From Chloroflexi bacterium 54-19 (lineage in GTDB: Bacteria > Chloroflexota > Chloroflexia > Chloroheliales > Chloroheliaceae), in NCBI GenBank assembly GCA_001898225.1, contig MKTJ01000047.1, forward strand, positions 242,032 to 306,031: a stretch of 64,000 nucleotides of DNA, read 5' to 3'. Each line of letters opens with the position of its first letter. Position 1 is the first letter of the stretch. A model generated the notes under the pieces. That model was given only the letters and a program-made list of their open reading frames with translations. It did no database searches and was not told the origin of the DNA. This document shows, piece after piece, positions 36,752-45,886 of the stretch. The translations under genes were made by a program, and so were the position numbers.

Positions 36752-37861
36752 ATGACAGGAAAGTCACTGGGGATTGCCCAGGTCGGAACCGGCGCTATCG
36801 CCCTGGCTAACCACCTGCCGGGCGTCCAGGTTGCCTCCCACGGCGAGATGGTAGCCCTTTGCGATGTTAACCAGGCCGCCTTACAGCAAGCTTTTACCGC
36901 GACCGGCATTGAGAAAGTCTATACCGATTATCGCCGGATGTTACAGGACCCGGCGGTGGACGCGGTCATTATCGCCACGCCCAACATTTTCCACAAGGAA
37001 ATTGCCCTGGCCGCTATCGCCGCCGGGAAGCACGTTATGTGCGAGAAACCGCTGGCCCTGAATTACGCCGATGCCCTCGAAATGCAGCAGGCTGCAGATA
37101 AAGCCGGGGTCCGCCATATGACCGCCTTTACCTACCGCTTTGTCCCGGCCATGCGCTACATGCGTCACCTGATTCAAAGCGGCTATATCGGCCAGCCCTA
37201 CCATTTCCGGGTCAACCGCTTGCAGGATTGGGGCGACCGCTATATGGCCTGGCGACAATCCATGGCGATGGCCGGGTCGGGTGAACTGGGCGACATGCTC
37301 TCGCACCGCGTTGATTACGGCCATTTCTTAATCGGGCCGATTGCCCGGTTGGTCGCCAGCACCAAACATCTTATCTCGACCCGTTACGATGGGGCCGGTA
37401 ACGCCTATCCTTCCGACGTGGACGACTGGGTGGCGGTCCTGGCCGAATTCGAGAGCGGCGTTACGGGCAACCTCGAAAGCTCCAAACTGGCGGCGGGTCG
37501 CGGCGAGGGCGGCAAGGCCCAGGACTATTGTGAGGTTAACGGCAGCGAAGGTACCTTAATCTATTACCTGGGCCAGCCCAATACGCTGCAAATCGGTAAA
37601 CGGGGCGGCCAGTTGGAAACCGTTGCCGTACCCGAAGAATTTTTGAAAGTGCCCGGTTCGCCACGCGACCCTCACCAGGGCGACCCGGTCCAGGTCTTCC
37701 GCTACGACCAGGATTTCGAGTTTATCCAGGCGATTGTCGAAGGGCGCCCCTGCCAGCCCTCCTTTCTGGACGGCGTGTTGGTCCAGGGCGTGATGGACGC
37801 TATCCAGTTGTCCGACCGCGAAAAACGCTGGGTGGATGTGCCAAAATTGTCGGCTAATTAA
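36752..37861 (+). CDS. Gfo/Idh/MocA-family oxidoreductase
   Basis: A 369-residue NAD(P)-dependent sugar or cyclitol dehydrogenase-like protein. The Rossmann domain has IAQVGTGAIALANHLPGV and DVNQAALQQA; next comes MCEKPLALNYADALEM, the family EKP motif with the catalytic Lys near residue 97, then the C-terminal beta domain with GDMLSHRVDYGHF carrying the HxxD active-site pair. GAGGA precedes the ATG. It is 36 bases upstream of an SDR gene, so the two may oxidise the same or related substrates, but none can be named. Confidence 0.9.
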   Translation: MTGKSLGIAQVGTGAIALANHLPGVQVASHGEMVALCDVNQAALQQAFTATGIEKVYTDYRRMLQDPAVDAVIIATPNIFHKEIALAAIAAGKHVMCEKPLALNYADALEMQQAADKAGVRHMTAFTYRFVPAMRYMRHLIQSGYIGQPYHFRVNRLQDWGDRYMAWRQSMAMAGSGELGDMLSHRVDYGHFLIGPIARLVASTKHLISTRYDGAGNAYPSDVDDWVAVLAEFESGVTGNLESSKLAAGRGEGGKAQDYCEVNGSEGTLIYYLGQPNTLQIGKRGGQLETVAVPEEFLKVPGSPRDPHQGDPVQVFRYDQDFEFIQAIVEGRPCQPSFLDGVLVQGVMDAIQLSDREKRWVDVPKLSAN

Positions 37862-37897
37862 AAAGGTCTTGTAATAACGCTTTTCAGGAAAGGACCA

Positions 37898-38650
37898 ATG
37901 ACACAGGAAACGAATAAGCTCCCGGCCTCTAAAGTAGCCGTGATTACCGGGGCCGGGTCGGGGGTGGGACAGGCCAGCGCCATCAAACTGGCCGAGCTTG
38001 GCTACGCCGTGGTGCTGTTGGGACGGACTGCCGCGACCCTGGCTGCGACCGAAAGCAAACTGCCCGCCGGGTCCGTCCGGCGGGTTTACCCCTGCGATAT
38101 TGCCCAGGTGGAGGCCATAAACGAGGTAGCCCGGCAGGTCGAGCAGGAATTTGGCCGGGTGGACCTGGTCGTAAACGCGGCGGGTGTCAACGTCCCGGCC
38201 CGTTCCCTGGAAAAGCTCAGCGTTGAAGACTATCGCCTGATTATGGGTGTCAATATAGACGGGGCTTTTTACCTGACCCAGGCTTTTCTACCCCTGATGC
38301 GCCGGCAGCAGAGCGGCACCTTTGTCTTTATCGGCTCCATCGCCGGTATTAAAGGGAGCCTTCTGGCCGGTCCGGCTTACGTTACGGCCAAGTTCGGGAT
38401 ACACGGCCTGGTCCAGTCTGTCAATTTGGCCGAGCAGAAAAACGGTATCCGGGCGATTGGGATTCATCCCGGCGAAATTAATACTCCCCTGATTGACCGC
38501 CGGGCGGTGGTGCCACCGCCGGAGGCGCGGGCCAAAATGCTCCAGGAACGCGATATGGCCGAATGTGTTGCTTTCGTGGCGACCCTGCCGCCTCGCGTGG
38601 TGGTCGAAACCTTTATCGTGACGCCGCTGGGCGACCCGGTCGGGATGTAG
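37898..38650 (+). CDS. Short-chain dehydrogenase/reductase
   Basis: A 250-residue classical SDR. The nucleotide motif TGAGSGVG is at residues 17-24, NAAG near 92, the catalytic Ser in FIGSIAG and the catalytic YxxxK as YVTAK near residues 161-165. The C-terminus has the HPGEINTPL segment. It follows the Gfo/Idh/MocA gene and is followed after five bases by a DNA methyltransferase gene. Substrate unknown. Confidence 0.92.
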   Translation: MTQETNKLPASKVAVITGAGSGVGQASAIKLAELGYAVVLLGRTAATLAATESKLPAGSVRRVYPCDIAQVEAINEVARQVEQEFGRVDLVVNAAGVNVPARSLEKLSVEDYRLIMGVNIDGAFYLTQAFLPLMRRQQSGTFVFIGSIAGIKGSLLAGPAYVTAKFGIHGLVQSVNLAEQKNGIRAIGIHPGEINTPLIDRRAVVPPPEARAKMLQERDMAECVAFVATLPPRVVVETFIVTPLGDPVGM

Positions 38651-38655
38651 CCGCT

Positions 38656-39570
38656 ATGCCTCGCAAGAGCCTCGTCAAACCCGATAAAGCGCCGCGCAAC
38701 CGTACGATTGAGTTGACCGAGGAAGACCACGCCCGCTATAACGAGCTTTTTTCGCTGGAGCCGGACCGGAGCTATACCCCGGACGAGGTTCGCGACCGGG
38801 TGATGCTGGGGGATTGCGTGAGCGGTCTGGCCCAGTTGCCGCCCGCCTGGGCCGACCTGGTTATCGCCGACCCGCCCTATAACCTGACCAAAAGTTACGG
38901 TCAGGGTGTTTTCTCAAAAATACCCGCCGCCGAGTACCGGGCCTGGACCGAGGAATGGGTTGCGGCGGTGGTACGTGCCCTGAAACCGGGGGGTTCGATG
39001 TATGTCTGCATTGACTGGGAGTCTTCCGGCCTTATGCAGGAAATCCTGGGACGCCATCTTATCATCAAGAACCGGCTAACCTGGAAACGCGACAAGGGGC
39101 GCGGAGCGGCGGCGAACTGGAAGAATAACATGGAAGACATCTGGTTCGCCGTAGCCGGGGAGAATTACACCTTTAACCTGGAGGCGGTCAAGGTGCGTAA
39201 ACCCATCATCGCGCCCTACCGTGATAAAAGCGGCCAGCCGAAAGATTGGGTCGAGCAGCCGGATGGCGACCACTACCGTATGACCCACCCTTCGAATATC
39301 TGGACCGACCTGACCGTTCCGTTCTGGTCCATGCCGGAAAATACGCCCCACCCGACCCAGAAGCCGGAAAAGCTGTTCGAGCGGCTAATGCTTGCCAGCA
39401 GCAACCCTGGTGATATAGTCCTTGACCCCTTCATGGGTTCCGGCACGACCGCCTCGGTGGCGCGCCGCCTGGACCGCCATTATGCCGGGTTCGAGCGGGA
39501 CGAGCTTTTCTACAAACTGATTCTCAAACGGCTGGAAACCCAGAAACGTTTGCCCGTAAAGGGCACGTAA
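38656..39570 (+). CDS. Orphan beta-class DNA methyltransferase (N6-adenine or N4-cytosine)
   Basis: A 304-residue enzyme of the N6_N4_Mtase family. Catalytic DPPYN lies at residues 72-76, the SAM motif PFMGSGTT around 258-265 and a target-recognition stretch between (residues 115-225). DPPY before the FxGxG motif marks the beta class. The chosen start at 38656 gives a sensible N-terminus; an upstream frame would run into the SDR gene. The DPPY form favours adenine. No restriction endonuclease or specificity subunit adjoins, so it is an orphan, either regulatory or a remnant of a restriction system. Confidence 0.85.
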   Translation: MPRKSLVKPDKAPRNRTIELTEEDHARYNELFSLEPDRSYTPDEVRDRVMLGDCVSGLAQLPPAWADLVIADPPYNLTKSYGQGVFSKIPAAEYRAWTEEWVAAVVRALKPGGSMYVCIDWESSGLMQEILGRHLIIKNRLTWKRDKGRGAAANWKNNMEDIWFAVAGENYTFNLEAVKVRKPIIAPYRDKSGQPKDWVEQPDGDHYRMTHPSNIWTDLTVPFWSMPENTPHPTQKPEKLFERLMLASSNPGDIVLDPFMGSGTTASVARRLDRHYAGFERDELFYKLILKRLETQKRLPVKGT

Positions 39571-39642
39571 AATGGGATACGAACTCGGCAAGAGATGGCC
39601 CATGGTTTGCCGGTTTGCTAATCCATACAAATAATAGAATTT

Positions 39643-39675
39643 CACGTTTAACGTTGTTTCGTTAAACATTCAACG
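39643..39675. repeat. Extended copy of the CGTTCAACG-type motif before a methyltransferase
   Basis: Contains CACGTTTAACG, then CGTTAAAC and ATTCAACG, partly self-complementary (GTTTAACG/CGTTAAAC), ending just before the ribosome site of the next gene. Confidence 0.45.
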
Positions 39676-39686
39676 AAAGGTAAATG

Positions 39687-40505
39687 ATGACCCAGGATTA
39701 TGTTGCTTCAAACCGGGAAGATTGGAACCGCGAAGCCGAGCGTTACCAGGAGCGCCACCGGGCCAACCTGGTCGGTGGTAACGGGTTGTGGGGGCCGGTC
39801 TTTGGCGTACCAGGCGAAGCCGAACTCAAGGTTCTGGGCGACGTAAATGGCAAAGATATTCTCGAACTTGGTTGCGGTGGGGGCCAGTGGGCCGTCCGGT
39901 TAGCCCGGCAGGGAGCCAGGGTAATTGCCCAGGATATTTCGGATGTCCAGATTGAACTGGCCCGCAAATTTGCCGCCGAGGTTGAAATTGCTCCGCCCGC
40001 TTCGGTAGAGTTCCGGCAGGGTAATGCCGAAGACCTGGGCGAATGGGGCGACGGCAGTTTCGATATAGTTTTCAGCAATTTTGGCGCGGTCGGCTTTGTC
40101 GATATTGAAGCCTGTTTCCGCGAAGTCGCCCGCGTCTTGAAGCCGGGAGGCACTTTCGCCTTTAGCTGGCTGAGCCCCTTTTTCGACTGCCTGGCCGATG
40201 AAGGTGAAAACCAGCTCGAAATCATCCGGCCTTATTTCGACCGCTCCCCTATGACCGCCGAAAGTTTGTGGCCGGATGGGACCCGTACCCTCTATGTCCA
40301 GTTTCACCATACCTTTGGCGACTGGCACTCGGCCCTTTTCCAGGCCGGGCTGCTGGTAACGGCGGTTCTCGAATTGGAGCCGCAGCGCGACCATTGGCGC
40401 GAAAGCACCTGGCGAAACGTCCCCTGGTACAAGGTCTCGATGGTACCCAGCACGACTATCTGGCAGGCTCGCAAGCCACGAATACCCCTCGACCGGCTCT
40501 TTTAG
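39687..40505 (+). CDS. SAM-dependent methyltransferase (class I)
   Basis: A 272-residue protein with VLGDVNGKDILELGCGGGQWAVRLARQG, the SAM motif of class I enzymes, DISDVQIELA, the NAEDLGEWGDGSFDIVFSNFG acceptor-side segment, and VLKPGGTFAFSW. The C-terminal half is a variable substrate domain; I cannot name the substrate. The second of two adjacent ATGs is chosen because it lies six bases behind AAAGG. The gene stands alone, with no clear neighbour to hint at the pathway. Confidence 0.85.
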   Translation: MTQDYVASNREDWNREAERYQERHRANLVGGNGLWGPVFGVPGEAELKVLGDVNGKDILELGCGGGQWAVRLARQGARVIAQDISDVQIELARKFAAEVEIAPPASVEFRQGNAEDLGEWGDGSFDIVFSNFGAVGFVDIEACFREVARVLKPGGTFAFSWLSPFFDCLADEGENQLEIIRPYFDRSPMTAESLWPDGTRTLYVQFHHTFGDWHSALFQAGLLVTAVLELEPQRDHWRESTWRNVPWYKVSMVPSTTIWQARKPRIPLDRLF

Positions 40506-40540
40506 GTGCTTTTCCAATCAATATGGCAATTTTGACACAC

Positions 40541-40566
40541 CGGGCTATATCTTTAGATATAGCCGG
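40541..40566 (+). terminator. Hairpin after the methyltransferase gene
   Basis: GGCTATATC/GATATAGCC around a four-base loop, followed by ACCTGGCATAAAAA, not a T-run. It could be a weak terminator. A consensus-like TTGACA at 40532-40537 overlaps its left side. Confidence 0.35.
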
Positions 40567-40687
40567 ACCTGGCATAAAAATTGATAATTGAAGTCAGGGT
40601 TAGACTAATTATTTAGCGATGAGAAAAATATTATATTCATCCCTCGTGTGTAAGAAATTTATAATAACGGCACCTTAAGAGGTTATT

Positions 40688-42040
40688 TTGGATAAAAATC
40701 CTTATGAGCCTGGGCAAGCTCACATTTCAACTACCGGGCAATCTCCCGCCGATAATTCAGGCGCAGCCTCCGGCCAAACTTCTTTTTCCAGTGAAACTTT
40801 AATGGCGGTATTATCGGCCACCGCTTCTATCGAAAATGAGACCCAACTTGATAAAGTTCTTCGTCAGGTTTTAAACGAGGCCCTGGCCCTGGTGCCGGGC
40901 TCGGTTGTCGCCCTGGGTCTGCTCGAACCGGAGCGGAACTGGGTCAAACTGGCTGCTGCCGGCGAAGCTTCAGCAGCCTTTGAAGGCTACCGGTTGCGAT
41001 TGAACGGTGGCAAGGGTCTATTTGAAAAGGCCCTGGCGGCCAACCGTACCGTCACCTGCGACAATTGCCAGGAAGAAGATTTTGGCGAAGTCTACCAGGC
41101 TTACCGGCTTAACCAGGGCGTGGTCGTACCTTTTTTCCGGTTGGAAACGCCAGTCAGCGTGCTGGGGATTTTCCGTCAGGACGGCGTGCCTTTTTCCACT
41201 CCCGAAATCGCCCTGCTGGAGCTTTTCGCCCGGCAGATGGGACCGCTCCTTTTCAACCGCCTTCGCCTGAACGAATTTGATACGGCCTTAAAGTCGCGCG
41301 ACGAATTTCTTTCAATTGCCAGTCACGACCTGCGTAACCCGTTGACCGCCCTGCGCGGTTTTACCCAGCTTACGGCGCGCTCGATAGATAAAGTGCCGCC
41401 CGACCAGCCGTTACCTCGTACTAATATCCAGAACAATTTGCAACGCATCATCAAGCAGACCGGCAGCCTGGATAAACTTATCGGTAAACTGCTCGATGTT
41501 TCGCGTATTAACACCGGGCGGCTGGAAATTCAGACCGAAACCCACGAGCTTGACGAACTGGTAGCGGAGGCTATCAATCGCTGCCGGATGGTGGTCGCCA
41601 CAAACGAGGCCGAAGATAGTGTTCCGGCTGAGAAACGCCACACCATCTCCCTTGAAATCGAGGATAGAGGGCTGGCCGGAGAGTTCGACCGGGAAAGACT
41701 TTCCCAGGTTATAGCGAACCTGATAGATAATGCCGTGAAATATTCCCCTGATGGCGGGACCGTCCGGGTCAATCTCTACCGGGCGGGCGATAGTTTTGCC
41801 GAGTTGAGTGTCAAGGACAGCGGCATCGGTATCCCTGAAGAAAAGCAAGCCGTTATTTTTAACCGCTGGAGCCGGATTAACGCTTCCAGCAACGGTGAGG
41901 TTACGACCAGCGGGTTGGGGTTGGGCCTGTTTATCTGCCGGGAAATCGTCCGCAAACATAACGGCCAGATTTCTCTCGAAAGCGACCTCAACCTGGGTAC
42001 GACCTTCTACGTCCGCCTCCCTATCGCCAGCCAGGTCTAA
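40688..42040 (+). CDS. Soluble GAF-domain histidine kinase
   Basis: A 450-residue kinase with no membrane helices. A GAF domain (about 35-190) may bind a small ligand. The HisKA H-box SIASHDLRNPLTALRGF has the phospho-accepting His213. The catalytic domain shows NLIDNAVKYSPDGG (N box), KDSGIGIPEE (G1), a Gly-rich TSGLGLGLF (G2) and GTTFYVRLP. The TTG start follows AAGAGG by six bases. No response regulator adjoins, so its partner is elsewhere. A terminator follows. Confidence 0.92.
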   Translation: MDKNPYEPGQAHISTTGQSPADNSGAASGQTSFSSETLMAVLSATASIENETQLDKVLRQVLNEALALVPGSVVALGLLEPERNWVKLAAAGEASAAFEGYRLRLNGGKGLFEKALAANRTVTCDNCQEEDFGEVYQAYRLNQGVVVPFFRLETPVSVLGIFRQDGVPFSTPEIALLELFARQMGPLLFNRLRLNEFDTALKSRDEFLSIASHDLRNPLTALRGFTQLTARSIDKVPPDQPLPRTNIQNNLQRIIKQTGSLDKLIGKLLDVSRINTGRLEIQTETHELDELVAEAINRCRMVVATNEAEDSVPAEKRHTISLEIEDRGLAGEFDRERLSQVIANLIDNAVKYSPDGGTVRVNLYRAGDSFAELSVKDSGIGIPEEKQAVIFNRWSRINASSNGEVTTSGLGLGLFICREIVRKHNGQISLESDLNLGTTFYVRLPIASQV

Positions 42041-42071
42041 AAGTAGTTATAAAGCAGAAGAACCCTATAAT

Positions 42072-42108
42072 AAAAAAGCAGGCGATTTTGACGCCTGCTT
42101 TTCTTTTT
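42072..42108 (+). terminator. Terminator between the kinase and the EamA gene
   Basis: AAAAGCAGGCG/CGCCTGCTTTT stem with a seven-base loop and TCTTTTT beyond. The A-run on the left means it works on both strands and also closes the EamA transcript. Confidence 0.9.
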
Positions 42109-42126
42109 AGACCCGTTATACCCGGC

Positions 42127-43116
42127 TTATTTCTTACTCAAAACCAGTACGCTTGCCAGCAACAGGGCCGAGCCGACTAGCGAGACCGGGGTGAGTTGCT
42201 CTTGCAAGAGGAGCCAGGCCAGGATGGCCGCTACCGCCGGTTCCAGCATCGTGATGATAGCGGCAGCGGTGGCGCTGGCCCGCGCCATCCCCTTGAAGAA
42301 GATGACATAGGCCAGCCCGGTTGGCACCAGCCCCAGGTACGCCCCAATCAACCAGACCCCTACGGCCATATCCACTTTAAAACTACCGGTTGTGATAGAT
42401 ACCACCAGCAGGATAATTGCAGCCAGCGTAAAAGCGACGGCGACCGGTTGAGCCGGACCCCGGTCCACTTTAGCGTCGCGGACCGATAACTTTGAGAAGA
42501 CAACCAGCCCCGAATAGGCCAGCCCGGTTGCCAGGGCCAGCACCGCCCCCAGCACAACCTGGGATTGGCCGCTACTGCCACCCTTCCCGCCAAAAGCCAG
42601 CAGTACCGTTCCCGTTATACCCAGGGCCAGCGCCAGCACCGTCCGCCTGGTTAGCTTCTCCTTAAAAACCGGGATGGAAATCAGCGCGACCATCAGCGGT
42701 GAACTGCACAGCGCGATAACCACGACCAGCGTCACCCCGGCCATCGGTATCGCAAAGAAATAGGTCACCTGGTAGATAGCCATCGCCAGGCCCATCATGC
42801 CGTAATAGAACCATTCGCGCCCGCTCAACTTGAACGGGTTGCGCCGGGTCGTGATCCAGGTCAGGCCTAGCAAGAAAGGTGAGGCGAACCCCAGCCGCAA
42901 AAAGGCAATCATCATCGGTGGGGTGGTTTCAATCCGGTTCATCAGGGCCGAGGATACCCCGACTGTACCCCAGATAAGGGCCGCGCCGACCATCCACAAA
43001 AGGCCCCCGCCTTTCTGACGGTGCGGGACGGCCTCCCCGCCTTCGGCTCTCTCCGCCGTAATTATGCCGGTGCTTTCGAACTCGATTGCACCTAAACTGT
43101 CGATCTTTTCAGACAT
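42127..43116 (-). CDS. EamA/DMT-family transporter
   Basis: A 329-residue protein with about ten helices arranged as two EamA repeats. The first repeat starts LLWMVGAALIWGTVGVSSALM and the second VLGAVLALATGLAYSGLVVFSKL; both have the short YF/YSGL-type elements of drug/metabolite transporters. The start at 43116 is chosen since GGGGAGA lies nine bases upstream; an upstream frame to 43173 is less likely. Substrate unknown. The long leader up to the tRNA holds a hairpin-rich segment that could be part of its 5' region. Confidence 0.85.
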   Translation of the reverse strand: MSEKIDSLGAIEFESTGIITAERAEGGEAVPHRQKGGGLLWMVGAALIWGTVGVSSALMNRIETTPPMMIAFLRLGFASPFLLGLTWITTRRNPFKLSGREWFYYGMMGLAMAIYQVTYFFAIPMAGVTLVVVIALCSSPLMVALISIPVFKEKLTRRTVLALALGITGTVLLAFGGKGGSSGQSQVVLGAVLALATGLAYSGLVVFSKLSVRDAKVDRGPAQPVAVAFTLAAIILLVVSITTGSFKVDMAVGVWLIGAYLGLVPTGLAYVIFFKGMARASATAAAIITMLEPAVAAILAWLLLQEQLTPVSLVGSALLLASVLVLSKK

Positions 43117-43217
43117 GTTAAAAATCTCCCCGGCCCAGGGGCCGTTGCCTGTATATGTGTAAGTTATAAACAATGAAAAATTTGGGGGACGGGGAAATAA
43201 ACTGTAACATCAAACCA

Positions 43218-43323
43218 CTGCCGGGAAAGGCAGCGCCAGGATTTATTTAGTTTCCACCGGTCCGGTTAGAGCGCGTTGTCGGGAACGACAGCGACGACAA
43301 CCGCCGGTGGGGGCAGCACGCCC
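43218..43323. other. Compact multi-hairpin region between the EamA gene and the tRNA
   Basis: Three stems in 106 bases: CTGCC/GGCAG (43218-43233); an outer stem CCACCGG/CCGGTGG (43254-43310) enclosing GTTGTCG/CGACAAC (43275-43301); GGGC/GCCC (43311-43323). On the minus strand it would lie in the EamA leader. It matches no riboswitch or small-RNA consensus I could recall. Nothing else is seen between 43117 and 43430. Confidence 0.4.
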
Positions 43324-43431
43324 GCGCGGAAAGGTTTCAGGGGAAGCATTGAGTTTCTTTCTCTATAAAAATAAATTAGGGTTTTGCAACCGAATGAATT
43401 ATAACAAGCTCTAAACTGCTGTGCAAGAGGC

Positions 43432-43460
43432 TTGACTTAGCTTAATGCGAGGAGTATAAT
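43432..43460 (+). promoter_or_regulatory. Promoter of the initiator tRNA
   Basis: TTGACT, 17 bases, TATAAT, ending 20 bases before the tRNA. Very close to consensus. Confidence 0.8.
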
Positions 43461-43479
43461 ACCAACACAATCAAAACGG

Positions 43480-43551
<72 letters not shown>

Positions 43552-43560
43552 TCAAATTAT

Positions 43561-43590
43561 AAAATCACACTCTACTGGGTGTGATTTTTG
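43561..43590 (+). terminator. Terminator of the tRNA gene
   Basis: A perfect 10 bp stem AAAATCACAC/GTGTGATTTT with an eight-base loop and further Ts. Confidence 0.9.
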
Positions 43591-43678
43591 TTTATCCGGC
43601 CTTTTTCTCTTGCCCTTTACCTTCAACCTACTTCTGTTGTATTACTTTGGTTTTTCTATGTTGGCGCGGAAAAGCTCT

Positions 43679-45322
43679 ATGAACCAATCGCTCGACCTGG
43701 CCCTGGCGAAATTCTGGAAAAATATCATTCCGCCCCAACCGGTGCTGGTGGCCGTATCGGGCGGGCCGGATTCATTGGCCCTGCTCCACGCCCTGCTAGT
43801 TCAAAAGCCCCGGTTCCGCCCCCTTCATCTTGAAGTAGTCCATTTCAACCATCACATCCGCGGAGGAGCCGCCGACCTTGACGCCCGCTTTGTCGAGGAA
43901 TTTTGCCGCCAGCACGACCTGCCTTTTCACCTCGGCCAGCTTGATGTTCCCGCTTTTGCCGCCGGCAATAATCTCTCGCCGGAGGACGCCGCCCGCCAGG
44001 CTCGCTACACCTGGTTGAGCGACCTGGCCGCCCGCCGGGATATTTCGCTGGTCCTGACCGGACATACCGCCGACGACCAGGCGGAAACCGTCCTGCTGCG
44101 ATTGTTGCGCGGAACTGGGCCGCACGGTCTGGCCGGGATGAACTTCTTTAGCCCGTTGCCCCCGTCCCATCCCGCCCTTCTTGCGGAATATCCCAAGGCC
44201 GGGTCAAAAGAGGTCTGGCTGGGACGGCCCCTGTTGTCCATCTGGCGGCGGGACATCGAAACTTATATTTCGGGGCACAATCTTTCTCCCCGCCATGATG
44301 AAACCAATTCTTCCACCGATTACGCCCGCAACCGGGTCCGCCAGCATCTCCTACCTCTTCTCGAAAATGAATACCAGCCTCAAATCAAGGCCAACCTGGT
44401 TCGCCTGTCTGAGTTAGCCCGCCAGGACGAGGAATGGCTTTATTACGTGGTCCAGGGCGAGTTTAACCGGACCAGCCGGTTTGAATTTGGCTGCCAGTTG
44501 GTTTTTGATAAAGAAAAGTTCCTAAAAAACCCGGTCGGGCTGCAAAAGCGGCTAATTCGGCAGGCCGCCCGGATTCTAGGTGACCTCCACAACTTTGACG
44601 CCGCCCATATCAAGGCGGTCCTAGAGCTTTTCGCGGAAGAAGAATCCCGGCGTTTGGACTTGCCGGGGAAACTGGTAGCTTTCACCGGGAAAAGCCGGGT
44701 CGGTTTGCTGGCGGTCCCTGACCCGGTGGACTGGACCGCGTCCGGCCTGGAAATCCCTATCCCCGGCACCCTGACCGGGCCGGGGGGCCGCTGGGTAATC
44801 GAGGCCCATCTCCTTAAGAATACAGGCTCTGCGGACTTCCTCAAGAAAGGCGACGCTTACCAAGTCTGGCTCGATTATGCTAAAATTAGCCATCACTTAC
44901 AGGCTTCATCCAGCGCTCAACCCACGGTGGAACCGAGGGTAAAGCCATTGGTGCGACCTTGGGTGCGACCCCGCCGGGAAGGTGAACGCTACCGGCCTTT
45001 AGGGGCACCCGGCCAGCGCAAAGTCCAGGATATTATGCTCGACGCCGGTATCCCGCGAGAACTGCGCCGGGATTGGCCTGTTATTGTGAGTCCGGGAACT
45101 ACCCAACACCCGGAAGCGATTTGCTGGATACCGGGCGGCCCTATCGCCCACGATTTCAGGGTCACGCCCGAAACGGAACAGATTCTTGGGCTAAAGTTTG
45201 CTTTTGGAACTACCCCTCAATCCAATAAGTTTCACGAAGCCCAGGCCGACCATCTCAAGTGGTTGACTTACCGTGATGAAGTTGACGACTGGTTGGAATC
45301 TAACAAAAGCGGAAAGGAATAA
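43679..45322 (+). CDS. tilS: tRNA(Ile)-lysidine synthase
   Basis: Converts C34 of the CAT-anticodon tRNA-Ile to lysidine using ATP and lysine. The 547-residue protein has the PP-loop SGGPDS at residues 27-32, FNHHIRGGAADLDARFVEEF and TGHTADDQAETVLLRLLRGTG, a middle domain and a TilS C-terminal domain (GERYRPLGAPGQRKVQDIM onward, and WIPGGPIAHDFRVTPET). The start at 43679 has GGAAAAG upstream; the longer frame from a TTG at 43610 lacks a ribosome site. Between residues 415 and 440 the linker holds near-repeats (VEPRVKPLVRPWVRPRR). hpt follows after three bases, a common pair. Confidence 0.95.
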   Translation: MNQSLDLALAKFWKNIIPPQPVLVAVSGGPDSLALLHALLVQKPRFRPLHLEVVHFNHHIRGGAADLDARFVEEFCRQHDLPFHLGQLDVPAFAAGNNLSPEDAARQARYTWLSDLAARRDISLVLTGHTADDQAETVLLRLLRGTGPHGLAGMNFFSPLPPSHPALLAEYPKAGSKEVWLGRPLLSIWRRDIETYISGHNLSPRHDETNSSTDYARNRVRQHLLPLLENEYQPQIKANLVRLSELARQDEEWLYYVVQGEFNRTSRFEFGCQLVFDKEKFLKNPVGLQKRLIRQAARILGDLHNFDAAHIKAVLELFAEEESRRLDLPGKLVAFTGKSRVGLLAVPDPVDWTASGLEIPIPGTLTGPGGRWVIEAHLLKNTGSADFLKKGDAYQVWLDYAKISHHLQASSSAQPTVEPRVKPLVRPWVRPRREGERYRPLGAPGQRKVQDIMLDAGIPRELRRDWPVIVSPGTTQHPEAICWIPGGPIAHDFRVTPETEQILGLKFAFGTTPQSNKFHEAQADHLKWLTYRDEVDDWLESNKSGKE

Positions 45323-45325
45323 AAC

Positions 45326-45871
45326 GTGCCTTCACTTGCCGATGACATGGCAGAAATTCTAATTGACGAACCGGCTTTACAGGCCGCCATCAAACGTATG
45401 GGCGAGCAAATTACCCAGGATTATACCGGCAAAGACCTCTTGCTGATTGGTGTCCTCAAGGGCGCTATCATGTTTATGGTGGACCTGGCCCGCTCGATAA
45501 ACCTGCCCCTGACCCTCGACTTCATGGCGATTTCCAGCTATGGGGCCTCAACGGTTTCGAGCGGGGTAGTCCGTATCCTCAAAGACCTCGATTCCAGCAT
45601 TGAAGGCAAGCACGTCCTAATCGTCGAAGACATCATAGATAGCGGCATGACCCTTTCTTACCTGGCCGACTACCTGAAGGCACGCGGCCCGGCCAGCCTG
45701 AAAATCTGCGCCCTGCTCAACAAGCCGGACCGCCGCACCAGCGATGTTGCCATCGACTACCACGGGTTCGATATTCCCGATAAGTTCGTGGTCGGTTACG
45801 GTCTTGACTACGCCGAGGTTTATCGCAACCTACCCTATATCGGCGTCTTAAAGCCCGAACTCTATTCCTAG
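45326..45871 (+). CDS. hpt: Hypoxanthine phosphoribosyltransferase
   Basis: Salvages hypoxanthine and guanine to IMP and GMP with PRPP. The 181-residue protein has LLIGVLKGAIMFMVDL, the PRPP loop VLIVEDIIDSGMTL, the flexible-loop MAISSYGASTVSSG and a closing FVVGYGLDYAEVYRNLPYIGVL. The GTG start lies behind AAAGGAA and three bases after tilS. Convergent with the RidA-like gene 15 bases on. Confidence 0.97.
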   Translation: MPSLADDMAEILIDEPALQAAIKRMGEQITQDYTGKDLLLIGVLKGAIMFMVDLARSINLPLTLDFMAISSYGASTVSSGVVRILKDLDSSIEGKHVLIVEDIIDSGMTLSYLADYLKARGPASLKICALLNKPDRRTSDVAIDYHGFDIPDKFVVGYGLDYAEVYRNLPYIGVLKPELYS

Positions 45872-45886
45872 GCGCAGGTCTGGACC

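Noticed and set aside
43218-43323. Cobalamin or guanidine riboswitch
   Set aside because: An ACTGCCGGGAAAGGC stretch recalls the cobalamin riboswitch, but the B12 box and other conserved segments are missing; guanidine-I and TPP motifs also do not fit.
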